The position numbers were made by a program, and so were the translations under genes. Positions 11,438 to 22,364 of a DNA stretch of 44,113 bases are shown here, piece after piece; the first letter of the stretch is position 1; every line of letters begins with the position of its first letter. Source of the stretch: Beroe ovata (lineage: Eukaryota > Ctenophora > Nuda > Beroida > Beroidae); NCBI GenBank assembly GCA_946803715.1, contig CAMPET010000275.1, forward strand, positions 42,991 through 87,103, given 5' to 3'. Under the pieces are notes generated by a model. It worked only from the letters and a program-made list of their open reading frames with translations. It had not been told where the DNA came from and did not search any database.

Positions 11438-13701
11438 TTACATCCGGGAGACAGTCTTAATTCCCAGGATATCGAAACACTTCTCCATGACTTGAGCTGT
11501 AGCCTCGACGAGCAGCAGCCTATCCATATGGATGTTAACAATCTCCCCCGTCTCCCTATTCTTCTGTATACAGTAGCAGTTGTCGTAGAAATAGGTGAAC
11601 ACCGTGGAAATGTCGTAGAGGTAGTTACAGAGGGTGTGAGGCTGGAGCGTCTCCGAGATCTCCTCAATGACCTCCGCAAATCGGAGCAGGGTCTTGGCAA
11701 GTTTGAGCTCCGCCTCGTGCTCCAGATTTATTGGATTCTGTTTGGCGTGCGACAGTAGACTCTCACGAGACTTACCGGCTGTCCTGGCAATGGACCGGAT
11801 ACGGGTGAGAGCGTACAGGAGGTACACAGCTGTCTTTCCCTTGTCATCCAGCATCTTCTCGAAGGAGAATACGTAGTCATTCGTCCTGGTACAGGACAGA
11901 TCAGCGAATTTGATACAACCATAAGTCACGGCATCCCTACACGCGATGATCTCCTCTTCAGACAACAGTCCAGTGGTCGCTCCCTTGCTCTTCTTTTCCT
12001 CCTCCTTTGCTCTGATCTTCTTCTCGGCCCTCTCAAGCCCCTCATCCAGCAGATTCTTCAACTTGATAGTATCCCCAGACCGGGTTTTGAACTTCTTTCT
12101 ATCCTCTCCTAGAACCACCCCAAATCCAACGTGGGTAACCTTCTGTTCCGGCTTCACGATCCCAATCTTGCGAGCAGCAGCAAAAAGAAGACTGAAGTGA
12201 AGAGATTGTCCACTGTCAACGACGTAGACGCTCCAATCTGCCTCCCTCTCCACCATCCTATAGTGGATAGCAGCCATATCAGATGTGTCGTATGTGTATC
12301 CTCCATCACTCTTCACAATCATCAGAGGGACATCCTCGCCCTCGACAAATATGAGCTTACACCCGTCGGAAGACACGAGTTTCCCGGCAGCATCCAGCTC
12401 GGGGACCAATGTCTCCATCTTCTTCTGGTAGAAAGATTCACCGACAGGATCCAACACAATGTTCAGACGCTCGTATATCTTGTTAAATTCTCGGAGTGAT
12501 ATGTCACAGATCAGCTGCCATCCTTGGATGATATCCTTCTTCCCTCCCTGAAGTTCGACCACCCTCTGGTAAGCTCGTTTCTTGAACTCCGGTTCTTGGT
12601 CAAACCTTCTCTTGGACTCCTTGTAGAAAGCCTGCAAGTCCTCGATAGGAGGAGATTCAGTGCTGTAGTTGGGGAAGGTATCGCCCAGATGAGCGATAAG
12701 CATACCAAACTGAGTTCCCCAGTCTCCAAGATGGTTCACCCGCAGCACCTCATGACCCATGAACTCCAGTAGCCGACTTATGACGTCACCAATGATCGTA
12801 GATCGGAGGTGACCAACGTGCATTTCTTTTGCGATATTCGGCGATGAGAAATCCACAAAAACCCGCTGTTTCTTCCCGCAGGGAGGAGCCCGGACTCCGT
12901 TAACGAGAATCTGTTGGATTTGCTCACTAACAAACTTGGGTTGCAGGTAGAAGTTTAGGAATCCAGGTCCTGTGATCTCAACTTTCTCCACACAATTGAT
13001 ATCTTTGATCATCTCTGACAACTTGAGAGCAACATCCCTTGGGTTAGACTTTTGACCAGACTTCCCCAACTCTTTTGCAAGCAGAAACGACGAACTACAC
13101 TGATAATCACCATTCTTTCCTTTGGAGGTATTCGGACCGACTTCTATCTTCACATCAACACCGGGATACAACTGTGACACCACCGACTTTATCTTGTTCC
13201 CGAAATAGGACGGAAATGACACCATCCGGTTACATTTCTCCTTGTCCAGAGCACGCTGCAGATGGAGGATTTGGTACTTCAACTTCCGGTTCTGGGTCTC
13301 CAGTTCCTCGATCTCTGGATCGACTTTTACGGAATTTTCCAATTCTGTGATTTCTCGTGTCAGCTGCAGGATTGTTTTCTCCGCATTTTCAATGTGGGAT
13401 GACAGATTTTCCATTTTGATAGTGGGTTGAATGCGTTTTGAGATTGACAAGGCTTGGCGGAGAAATCTCCCTGCAATATTGGCCTTCCTAGCGGGGAAAA
13501 GGGATGATTAATTAGGATTTAAAGCTGGTGATGTCGAAATGTGCATGCGTTCTCCAGTCCTTCATGATGGAAATATGCATCAATACTGTATACTGTCGAT
13601 AGAATATCAACGAGAACATCAAAAACTTATTATACATTCAATAATTAAAGAATGGTGATTGGCAAGGTGCATTGTGTTCAAACAACAAAAAGTTACCCCA
13701 T
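11438..13701 (-). CDS. RARS1: arginyl-tRNA synthetase, cytosolic type (class I), possible dual-targeted isoform
   Basis: The body is one uninterrupted exon ending at 11438. From the ATG at 13414 it gives 658 residues (human RARS1: 660). It has a leucine-zipper-like N-terminus (about 1-65), an N-terminal tRNA-recognition domain, the SSPNIAKEMHVGHLRST segment with the HIGH box HVGH (199-202), a KMSK-like KKFKTRSG near 440, and the C-terminal MLLCEAT-type helix here LLLVEATAQVMEKCFDILG, ending VSRM. It charges tRNA-Arg, in animals often within the multisynthetase complex. The frame stays open upstream to an acceptor at 13488. A mini-exon ATG-GG (13701-13697, donor gtaact) joins it in phase, giving an Arg-rich, acid-free extension (GRFLRQALSISKRIQPTIK) like a mitochondrial presequence. 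Either start may be used. The upstream ATG lies 75 bases after the DUSP11 stop. Confidence 0.93.
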
Positions 13702-13776
13702 GGAATTATCAAATAACATGTCGCAAGCGAGAAAGTTCAATACTGAATCGCCGCTTTTCGTCCCAAGCTGAAACTT

Positions 13777-15659
13777 TTACTTTTCTGGACGCACATATGG
13801 TTCAGACGATTGTATGTGTTCTTCTTCCTCCACATTCCCAGGAGCAAGATTGTCCGTCACTCCCTCACTTACCTCCGGATTCTCAGCGCTGCATGGCTCG
13901 AAATCATTATTCCACTGCACGGGGTGAGTCTGTTCATCCTCTTCAACGACCGTCAGTGAATCGTCCCCATCGTCTTGATCATTCGTATCAAATCCAATGA
14001 AACCATCATTCTCACTCGTCTCAAATCCAACAAACTTCTCTGAATTCTTATCATGCGTCTCCAATCCGATAAAACCGTCATCATCCGAATTTCCTTGATG
14101 ATCAGACATTTCGTCTCCCTCAACATTCATCACATCATCATCCGGCAACTTCTCAGGGTCTGCCGTCCCCTCCCCATCCTTTTTCGCTCCTTTCGCCGCG
14201 AACTGCGGATCCCGTTGCAATCTTCTCCGGTTTGACCTTCGGTTTCGCCCACGTCCTCCCCTCCTCTTTTTCTTTTTCGGCTCCTCAGTACCCTCAGGGT
14301 TTTCACTGCTCTTCCCTTTTGAATCAATTACTGTGACCTTGAGGATAACTGAACGTCTGACGTCACTTCCGACATCACATCCAGCTCGACCACACCCTGC
14401 TCGACCACATCCTGCCCGACCACATCCCACCGCTCGACCACTTCGTCTCTCTTCGATCTCTGGTGGAAGAACCCGTTCAGCGTCCATGGGAGGATGCCTC
14501 GGGTCACGAGTATGATCAACCACACTTTTCACCGGTACTTTCCTCTCTGAACTTGACGGTGTATTGGCCGGAATTGGCGGCGCTGTCGCGTCCTTCTTCC
14601 TTTCCCGGTCTCTGGCAGTCGGGATTTTGGGGAAGTTTGAACTCGGCTGATGAAGATTTCGGAGGTGACCGAGGTAGTTCTCTCGCTCGATAGGGAAACC
14701 TCTTGCTTCTCCGACAGAGGATATCGCTCGTTCAACATCCCACCGTTCACACTCAATTAGAAATCTGAGGGGGGATATAACGATCCCGAACATTTCACTC
14801 CCGGGAAAACAAATCTCAAGATAATCACAACAACAGTCACGTGATCACAGTCTCTGCAATTATCATGTACCTGGCAATCATGTATCCGGTCCTGTTGACA
14901 CCATGTGTACAGTGGACCCCTACCAAGTCCCGGGGGTCAGGGTAGTCCCAGAAGAAGCTGTACAGACTGCTCTGGAACTTGTCAAACAGGTGGTCGTTAG
15001 GGATCTCGTGACCCGGACATTTGATTGCACCGTAGTGGACTCCAGATCTGGGGAAATTGACCATCATGTCATTCTGCATTCAATTAAAGATGGTGACAGC
15101 TCTAGCCCATTGCTCAGACACGAAAAAACGAATAGTGACCGTATGTAGTCATAACCGTATGTAGTCATAACCGTATGTAGTCATAACAACCGCTGATTTA
15201 CCGTTCAAAATCACGAGGATCATAGTATTTATCTGTGAAGGTGAGGTTCAGGACCAATCTGAGTCTTTTGTTGGAGCCTCTTGACACCGCATTCATACAA
15301 TCGGTGGGGGTAAACCTGGAAGAAAGAGGGGATCGGGTATCTCTGTAATGACCAACCCTATCCCACTCACAATGTATCAGCTGTAGGATGTGATCTGTGT
15401 ATGTATTCCCTACACGAAACCTTGCTCCACAGAAATTACTCAAATACTCTTCCCCAAAGTTGAAGTTTGAAGTATAAGAACTCCCCCTTCAAATGCTCCA
15501 TCACCATGGTAACCAGTCACCTAACCTGTCGAGTTTGGGATCGTTATCTCTGTTCCGATAGATATCTGATTTGAGGGGTGTTTTGAACGCTATAATCCTC
15601 GTGTATGGAATCTCCTTGCCGAGCTGCGTGTAGTCGAACCAGCCTTTCGGTGGTGTCAT
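13777..15659 (-). CDS. DUSP11: DUSP11-type RNA 5'-triphosphatase, canonical copy with long disordered tail
   Basis: Four exons, 15659-15526, 15315-15202, 15047-14871 and 14764-13777, give 470 residues with consistent phases. The Cys-phosphatase domain (about 1-180) has the DUSP11-type opening GWFDYTQLGKEIPYTRIIAFKTPLK-like start (quoted parts: IIAFKTPLK), VLNLTFTDKYYDP, and the intact P-loop HCTHGVNRTG (Cys129, Arg135), then the RGFPIERENYL helix. DUSP11 (PIR1) trims triphosphate ends of Pol III and other RNAs to monophosphate in the nucleus. The tail (about 180-470) is charged and low-complexity: a GCGRA repeat, a KKKKRRGGRGRNRR basic block (likely nuclear localisation), and three GF(I/V)G(L/F)(E/D)T repeats in acidic context. 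The tail is longer than in human DUSP11 (330 residues overall, from memory). Confidence 0.92.
14384..14440. repeat. 15-base coding minisatellite in the DUSP11 tail
   Basis: Units gctcgaccacaccct, gctcgaccacatcct and gcccgaccacatccc, plus a partial copy, encode the repeated pentapeptide GCGRA on the minus strand. Confidence 0.9.
15138..15187. repeat. 16-base tandem repeat, three copies, in a DUSP11 intron
   Basis: ccgtatgtagtcataa is repeated three times with no spacer, close to the donor of the exon ending at 15202. Confidence 0.9.
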
Positions 15660-16723
15660 CGACCCGGGAGTGGTGTCATTTATCCAAAAACATTGCTAGT
15701 AAAAAAGAGTGTTACAGGTGGCATAAGTACAAGATAGAGACTCATGTTCAACAAATGATGTTGTGCGGGAGAGAACACATCGGGAATTGGTGGTAAATGA
15801 AGAGTCGAGTTGTATAATGAAAATAATAATCAGTTTATATTATGTTCATGTATTGTAGATGCTTGACACCAACCCAGTGCAGGAATTAAAGTTGGAATTC
15901 ATTCAATAGTATAGATAATATTATATCAATTAAGTTAAAACTGCCATAGAATTTTAAAAAGTGAATTCAATACATCATTGTTTTATCTCATAAAAAGATG
16001 TTCAGTGTTCACGGGTGGTAGTCTCTAATTTGTTACTCTATTGACATCAAACTGGGTCTAAGCTGACACCAGCTTGTTTCCTATGGATGTATTGAGCTTT
16101 GTCGTTCAGCAAAAAACGTTACATACAATTTAATAACAATTTAATGAAAACTCTCTATGGTGCCTCCATTAACTAGTCCAAAATAATGTTTAAAAGATCG
16201 TCTAACTCTAAGCATGCAACTGTCAGGGTATATTGATTTGAGGATGACTATAGGTACATAATGTAACTGGGAATTGTTAAAAAGTGTATTGTTGAAATGC
16301 ATTTGAAAGTTAATTCCCCCAATATAAGTCAGATATCAGCAGAATCCCTCAGGTCGGATTGTAGGGAAATTTTTGCTCGAGAATGACAAACGTCTTAATA
16401 TGTCATGTCTTGGATGTCTTGAAATAGCATGTTCTGACAAGGTCACCGAATCACTGGACACTGAGTGGTCGTCCTTGCAATAACACAGAATGTTGCTATG
16501 ACAACAAAATAAAGTTAGGGGTTGTCAATCGCAACTTGCTGTAATGGCGCTGTCATGTTTTCACTACCCGATTTCAAGTGTCGCGGGCAGAAACCCGTTG
16601 AAAAGAGTTTAAGAATTACAGGGTATAGACATTCTTAGCCCATGACGATTGTCACTATCATAGTTGTCCCTCAATCTAGATCTGCCTCGTTATCGTAGAG
16701 TTTCTTCACTCCATCCTTCTTCT
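15660..16723. other. spacer between the two DUSP11 paralogues
   Basis: About 1.06 kb, AT-rich, with no supportable exon, repeat or RNA gene. It must contain the 3' UTR of the upstream paralogue and the promoter of the downstream one; neither is recognisable. Confidence 0.5.
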
Positions 16724-17676
16724 CTAATTGAACATCACTTCCTCCAGATGAGACTGCTGCACACAGTTACAAACCTTATTCCGGGCGACGGTCGGTAACG
16801 GAATCGTACTCCGGTACAACTTCTTCCGTTTCCGGGAGAGATTCTTCGTACGGTTCAAGAGATCTTCGATCAGCGAGATCCGCTCCATCGTGTGGCCACG
16901 AGCTAAATCAACCTGGAGCAGGGCGTCATTCACATAAGCTTGGTGTCCTCAAAAAAAGAGACTTAAGTCAGAAATTGATTTGCCCCACAATTTGACTTAA
17001 GATAAGATTTAGTTTCGGAAACGCATAGCATTTCAACCTCACTAACCTCGTTAATAGCGTCCTCAGCACTCCACCCCAAATTCTCGATAAGGTAACGGGC
17101 GATCATGTAGCCAGTGCAATTAACACCGTACGAACAATGAACACCTATCACCGAGGAGGAATCGGCAGGGATAGAACTGACAATCTCCTTGAACTGATCG
17201 ACCTGCTCCTGGGACGGTAATTTGTCGTGGACACACGGAATTTTCCGATGGACCACGCCCAGCGAAACGAACTCCTGGGGGAGGGTTTGGGTAACAGGGA
17301 GCAAGGATATAATGAGATACGGTATCGTAATGAAGGTCATTCAGTTGGAATTACGATGATAATTACCTTTGGTGAGTAGTATCTATCTGTATTGGTGAGG
17401 TCGATAACAACCGTCAGTTTCAATCCTCTATCCTGCGAGAGTTGGGGTAACTGACGTACTAAATTCCAACTTACAAGGGTAAAAGTGCAGACACTCAGAA
17501 ATTATTCTAATGGAATAGTGAAATACCTTGAGTGCCTGCACAAGACCAGTTGGAGTGAGATTTCTGTCGAATGTAGATTGTAGTGGAGTCTTGTGCGCTA
17601 GTAGACACGTGCCTCTCACGGTCTTGTTGAAGGCACTGAACCTATCCCACCTGTCTGGCATATCACTCTTACCCAT
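16724..17676 (-). CDS. DUSP11 paralogue with the P-loop arginine replaced by cysteine (probable pseudophosphatase)
   Basis: Four exons, 17676-17527, 17432-17367, 17274-17047 and 16912-16724, join in phase to 210 residues. The DUSP11 pattern is clear: MPDRWDRF, LLAHKTPLQ, LTVVIDLTNTDRYYSPK, SLGVVHRKIPC, ARGHTMERISLIEDLL. The catalytic loop reads HCSYGVNCTG: the nucleophile Cys119 is kept, but the phosphate-binding Arg of Cx5R (position 125) is Cys, codon TGC at 17118-17116. One CGC-to-TGC transition explains it. Loss of this Arg normally cripples Cys-phosphatases. The rest of the frame, splice sites and a short basic tail (NLSRKRKKLYR) are intact, so it may be a recent mutation, an allele, a sequencing error or an RNA-binding pseudoenzyme. 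It lies in tandem upstream of the canonical copy. Confidence 0.88.
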
Positions 17677-18301
17677 TCTACTGTGTTTCGGTTAGCGAAA
17701 GTACATTGTGCACAACCTTATACATCCACATACGTAAGAGTATATTCCCACAATTTGGCACAAAATATCAAGCAAGCTGTACGCGGGTAAAGATACGTGA
17801 CCGCGCGCGCACTGCATAAATTCGGTATTGCGCGCGCACTGCATAAATTCGGTATTGCGCGCGTGACCGTGAAAATGTATCCTATTCAGAGTCGCCGCGC
17901 CTTCCGCAAACCCACAGAAATCGGATCTACAGTGTGACTGCCCCACGACTACACAATACACGTTTGTATGCTAACTCCTCTCGGGATGAAGAATTGGATA
18001 GTATAGATCGAGGAAAACCGCGGAGGCTGCTCGGCAACAGACTCAGTACCGTACAAGCAACTGGAATAGACACGGTAATGGAAAATAGTGAAAGATACGT
18101 CATCATCACTTTAAAATATGACCGTAGAAATCACAAATAAGGAATATCAGACACATTTACAAAACAAACATAAAGATAAAACAACGGTATCTTACCATCT
18201 TCCGATATCCTCGATATTGACAAAGGAAAGAAATTGATTCATAGTGAGGTATGAAACTCAAGCATGCTTAATATAAGCAGAGGCATGAAACTATGAACAA
18301 A
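17677..18301. other. spacer between ALC1 3' end and the DUSP11 paralogue, with 27-base repeat
   Basis: Contains two perfect tandem copies of a 27-base unit (17803-17829 and 17830-17856), each a gc-alternating run followed by actgcataaattcggtatt. Otherwise no supportable coding exon. Confidence 0.6.
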
Positions 18302-20950
18302 TTAGTCAAGATCTAGAAGCCCTTTGAGAGAATAAGGACTGATCACGTTAGCAGATACTAAACAAGGATCATTGAAATTTTGGTCATAGGAAATTACACA
18401 TGTTACCTTGTCGCTAAGGTACGTTTGTATTTCCCCATCAGCTGCAATGATATACCTTTTCATTACTTCAGCTTCTGATGAAGAAAGGCTTGGATCAAGA
18501 TAAACAACTGCATCCGAGAATGAATCTGGTAAAACAAATGATTTGCTGGAAGTGCTCGAAGTGGGCTGTATCCGATGATCTGGAGATGACTTCGGCTTCT
18601 TTTGAGAGGTTTTCTGTTTGGGAGGAGATGATCGTCTCTTCCTATGTCTCGGATAGTAATAAACAGTGGTGGCAATGCCTTGGGAAAGCAAGCACTTTCG
18701 CAACAATCTCTCCGCGCTATACCAGTCATCAGCTTTGAAACCTATCCGTGGCATGTGAACTGGCAAACCGTTTGACTTGGCATACTTCCCTAGCGCCAAC
18801 AGAGAATCATTCAAACTGTTGAAGTCGAGGCGAGTAGTTGCTGGACCACGTTTGATGCAAATGAGCAGAGCAACGAACATGCCATTGACATATTGCACCA
18901 GATGACATTGCCCCTGCCTCAAATCATCCATGTCTTTAGCAAGTTCGTATCTCTTCCTAGGAGCATCTGAATGTCTGTCAAGTGCCGTGAACAGTCCACC
19001 AGAACCCCATCTTCCATTACTGTCAGCAAATTGAATGATTATTCCTGTCTTGTCGGGAACAGTTACATCTCCAACTACATATGTCATATCCAGGCTACTG
19101 TCAGAATGGGGCAAATCGCCACTCTCTAACGCAGTCGATGAATAACCCAGCTCTGTCCACTTTTTCATCCTCTTTTCATTCCTTTCTGCTCTCTTTTTGC
19201 CGAGGAGAACCTTTCTTTGTTGCTCGAGAACATCAATGTCATCTTGGTTGATATTAGAGTTAGTCCTCCCAACTTCATTTTGGTTACTTGACAACTTTTC
19301 AGTATCAATGATTTTCTGGAATGTCTCACGATTACTCATTCTTTTATCCCTATAGTTCTCTCCCTCAAAATCATAGAAATCGTCAACATCACCGCCTAGC
19401 TTGCTGTCAGATTCTTTTTGTGCTGTGAATACCCATTCTCCTAAAGAGTTGGTCTCGCCTAGAACAAGATCTATCTCAAGTTCGTTGCCATCATCACAGC
19501 TGTTCTCAGCAAAAAGATCACTCAACCCAAACATGATCATATCAGACAAAGTCTTGGTATCACTTGCACTCTTTTCAAAGGATGAGAAGCCCCCTTCAGT
19601 TATGACACGCTTGGTAAGCTTCAGCTTTGCTTCCATCCTTTTGAGCATGTATTCATCTGCAGTGTTTTTTGAAATGAGTCTGATTATCTTAACTGGCTTC
19701 TTCTGGCCAATTCGATGAGCTCTAGCTGCTGCTTGTATGTCATTTTGAGGGTTCCAGTCACTGTCAAAGAAGACTATCGTGTCAGCTGCAGTGAGATTTA
19801 GCCCAACACCTCCAGCTTTTGTTGATAGCAAAAAGCAGAAAACCTCATTTTCACTGAAGTTTGATATTGAATTGTAGCGTTCTTCATCTCTAACTGAACC
19901 ATCTAGCCTCTCATAAGAAAAGCTGCGATATTGAGCATAATCTTGAATGATGTCAAGAGTTAGTGTGAACTGAGAGAAAATCAGAACTCTATGGCTATTT
20001 TGTTTGCAGTATAACAGAATTTTGTCAAGAGCCTTTAGCTTACCACTTGCTTCCACAATATGTTCACCAATACAAAAAGGCTCCGGCTCAATACCAACAA
20101 ACATGTAAGGATGATTTGAACATTTTCTCAACTGCATAATTGTATTTTGTAACACTGACTTGTTTACTGATGTATCAATTACTGAAGAATCTTTAGTTAA
20201 ACATGCTCTATATACTTTCTTCTGGAGACTTGACATTTCACAAGTTAAAATACTTTCTTCTGAAGGTGGTAAATTGTCCAATACTTGACTTTTGGTCCTT
20301 CTCAAAAGATATGGGCGTAAAAGTTCATGCAGTTCCTCACTTGTTTTTCCATCACCATACCGTCTGCAGAAATCATCCGAGTCTCCAAGAGGGAAAGCTT
20401 CATTATCAACAAAACAAAGAAGAGAGTACAACTCTTGCATGTTGTTCTGCACAGGAGTCCCTGACAAAAGTAATCTGAAGGAACAAGCTACTTCAGTTAG
20501 TACTTTATTTGATTGACCAAGAGAATTCTTCAGTCTGTGACCTTCATCAATCACCATGATATGCCATTCTCTGCTGACAAAGAAGCTTGAGTCTTTCAAA
20601 AGAATTTCATATGTTGTGACAAGGACATCAAAGGAGGTTGTTTGAATTAAAATTCTTGTATCAGAGTCTCCATAATACTTTTTCACTCTGATGCTTGGGA
20701 GAAAATTTTCAAACTCATCTATCCAGTTCTTGATGATTGAGAGAGGTGCTATGACCAATGAAGGTACCTTTGGATCTTTTTTCTGGCAAAGGAATGCAAG
20801 AGACTGTGTGGTTTTCCCAAGTCCCATTTCATCAGCAAGAATGCATCCATTTTGATCATCAAAACATTTGCTCAGCCATTGCACGCCCTCGACTTGATGC
20901 TCACGAAGTTTTCGATTCATGAAACCAGCAGCTTGTAAATTTAGTTCCAT
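18302..20950 (-). CDS. CHD1L: ALC1/CHD1L-type chromatin remodeller: SNF2 ATPase, macro domain, C-terminal BRCT-like domain
   Basis: A single open frame of 882 residues from the ATG at 20950. The SNF2 lobe 1 starts LREHQVEGVQWL with motif I DEMGLGKTTQ and motif II DEGH (usually DEAH). Lobe 2 has LIFSQFTLTLDI, LSTKAGGVGLNL and AARAHRIGQ. A charged linker follows, then a macro domain (about 620-765) starting YVVGDVTVP with WGSGGLFTAL, as in CHD1L. A basic stretch (RHRKRRSSPPKQK) leads to about 80 residues from 802 that look like a BRCT (VVYLDPS, KRYIIAADGEIQ, VTCVIS, ISPYSLKGLLDL). ALC1 slides nucleosomes when its macro domain binds poly(ADP-ribose) during DNA repair. Human CHD1L has no BRCT. 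The gene has no intron, unlike its neighbours, and shows no poly(A) remnant. Confidence 0.93.
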   Translation of the reverse strand: MELNLQAAGFMNRKLREHQVEGVQWLSKCFDDQNGCILADEMGLGKTTQSLAFLCQKKDPKVPSLVIAPLSIIKNWIDEFENFLPSIRVKKYYGDSDTRILIQTTSFDVLVTTYEILLKDSSFFVSREWHIMVIDEGHRLKNSLGQSNKVLTEVACSFRLLLSGTPVQNNMQELYSLLCFVDNEAFPLGDSDDFCRRYGDGKTSEELHELLRPYLLRRTKSQVLDNLPPSEESILTCEMSSLQKKVYRACLTKDSSVIDTSVNKSVLQNTIMQLRKCSNHPYMFVGIEPEPFCIGEHIVEASGKLKALDKILLYCKQNSHRVLIFSQFTLTLDIIQDYAQYRSFSYERLDGSVRDEERYNSISNFSENEVFCFLLSTKAGGVGLNLTAADTIVFFDSDWNPQNDIQAAARAHRIGQKKPVKIIRLISKNTADEYMLKRMEAKLKLTKRVITEGGFSSFEKSASDTKTLSDMIMFGLSDLFAENSCDDGNELEIDLVLGETNSLGEWVFTAQKESDSKLGGDVDDFYDFEGENYRDKRMSNRETFQKIIDTEKLSSNQNEVGRTNSNINQDDIDVLEQQRKVLLGKKRAERNEKRMKKWTELGYSSTALESGDLPHSDSSLDMTYVVGDVTVPDKTGIIIQFADSNGRWGSGGLFTALDRHSDAPRKRYELAKDMDDLRQGQCHLVQYVNGMFVALLICIKRGPATTRLDFNSLNDSLLALGKYAKSNGLPVHMPRIGFKADDWYSAERLLRKCLLSQGIATTVYYYPRHRKRRSSPPKQKTSQKKPKSSPDHRIQPTSSTSSKSFVLPDSFSDAVVYLDPSLSSSEAEVMKRYIIAADGEIQTYLSDKVTCVISYDQNFNDPCLVSANVISPYSLKGLLDLD

Positions 20951-21230
20951 TTTCAATCTTTAACTTTGGATCAATCAACTGATGCCTTCAGCTTCATTTT
21001 AGAATAAATCATGAATATGATAAGTAGATATAAAGACATACAACCAACTTTGGTTCCTGCGACAGGAAGAGGAGTCAGTCATTTAACTTCCCAAATTCAT
21101 AGAATATATCACTTGCTGAAGGGGGATGAAACGATATTCTATAGCTAAATAGTTAACTGTTTTCAGTACTTCTTGTCATTGTACAAAAGTTTGAGTACAA
21201 GTATTTGAATATTTTCATTGAAGAAATAGG

Positions 21231-21591
21231 TGTTCAATTCACAGAAGTAGCTTACTCTTAGTACAGCTTGAGCTATTTCACGGTGTGGAATAAGGAAATG
21301 AAAAATGTGGATTCACAGCCAATATTCAGAGCCTGATCAGGATAAATTTATCGACAAATGAACAAATCAGGTAAAATCTGACATGACAATCTATAATATA
21401 AAGGAATAAGCCAAAGTGTGAAAGTGNGACGCTCTCGAGACCAAGAATTAGAGACCAGTTTCCATGTTCAATTTACAAAAGTTGCTTACTCTTAGTTATA
21501 GTATAGCTTGAGTTATTTTACGGTGTTGAATTTAGAAATGAAAAAGTAAAATTCGCAGCCAAATGTTAAGAGTTTGATCAACATTTATTAT
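21231..21591. repeat. diverged direct repeat on both sides of an assembly N
   Basis: 21231-21350 (tgttcaattcacagaagtag...) recurs at 21465-21591 (tgttcaatttacaaaagttg...), about 80% alike by eye. The single N at 21427 lies between them. Confidence 0.75.
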
Positions 21592-21671
21592 TGCATCACA
21601 TGAAAAAAATTTTCCCGCGCTAGGTGATCACCGCATAATACTCTGCGCGCGCTACGCAGTCGCGCGAGATG

Positions 21672-21740
21672 AAAATCGCGCGCATCGACGTTAGAATGAA
21701 ATCCTACAACTGCACTCCGTGGTGTACTTTGTAGGATTTT
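21672..21740. mobile_element. hairpin repeat related to 30671-30776
   Basis: aaatcctacaa (21699) and ttgtaggattt (21730-21740) form an inverted repeat. The adjoining gaaaatcgcgcgcatcgacg closely matches gaaaattgcgcgcaccgacg near 30736, so the two loci share a dispersed element without coding capacity. Confidence 0.5.
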
Positions 21741-22099
21741 TTAGCGGTTGGCGGGCCGCGCAATTGTCATTTAAATCATGGCATGTTTCAATGCGCGCGT
21801 TGTTTTAATGCGCGAGTGTATTGACTATTTAGTGAAATTAAATTCGTGTTTTGTAAGACCAAATCGTGGAATTTTTTATAATTATGCTGATTCTCACACA
21901 ATAGTCATTTTTTGTGGGTATTTTTTGACGCTGAATCGATTTATGACATAAGTTATGATCCATCTAGCTTGCAGGTGGATAGTGAAGCTTGGATCGGCAG
22001 TATCTTGCAACAATTTCTCTCTAGGAGATTCTGGTTTGTAGCAGAAACATCATATATTGAAATGCCACTGGGACACATACCTACAGTTTTATTCAAACA

Positions 22100-22275
22100 T
22101 GTGAGTGAGTGTATGTATTGTTTACCTATGTGTGTCAATTGTGTATGTTTATGTACCTAATGTGTGTTTGTAAGTAATTGTATGTACAATTGTGTGTGCT
22201 TGATTCCCTGTGTGTGTGTATATGTGTGTTTGTGTCTGTGTGTTTGTGTCTGTGTGTATGCATGTGTGTGTAGTT
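22100..22275. repeat. degenerate GT-rich microsatellite
   Basis: Interrupted tgtg/tgta/ttgtgt runs over about 175 bases. Confidence 0.85.
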
Positions 22276-22364
22276 GTATGATTATTTTCTGTAACACACA
22301 ATCCCAAATTGCCTGGAAATGTTATACATCCTTTTGACCTGTTGTGGTGAGAAGCAAAGAATGC

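Noticed and set aside
14333-14525. Open frames antisense or out of frame to the DUSP11 tail
   Set aside because: They are by-products of the 15-base repeat; the tail frame itself continues a conserved phosphatase domain in phase.
18100-18301. Poly(A) tract expected if ALC1 were a recent retrocopy
   Set aside because: No A-run follows the stop on the minus strand and no flanking direct repeats were seen, so recent retroposition is not supported.
20951-20956. Extended ALC1 start at 20956
   Set aside because: The codon there is TTG; the first ATG is at 20950.
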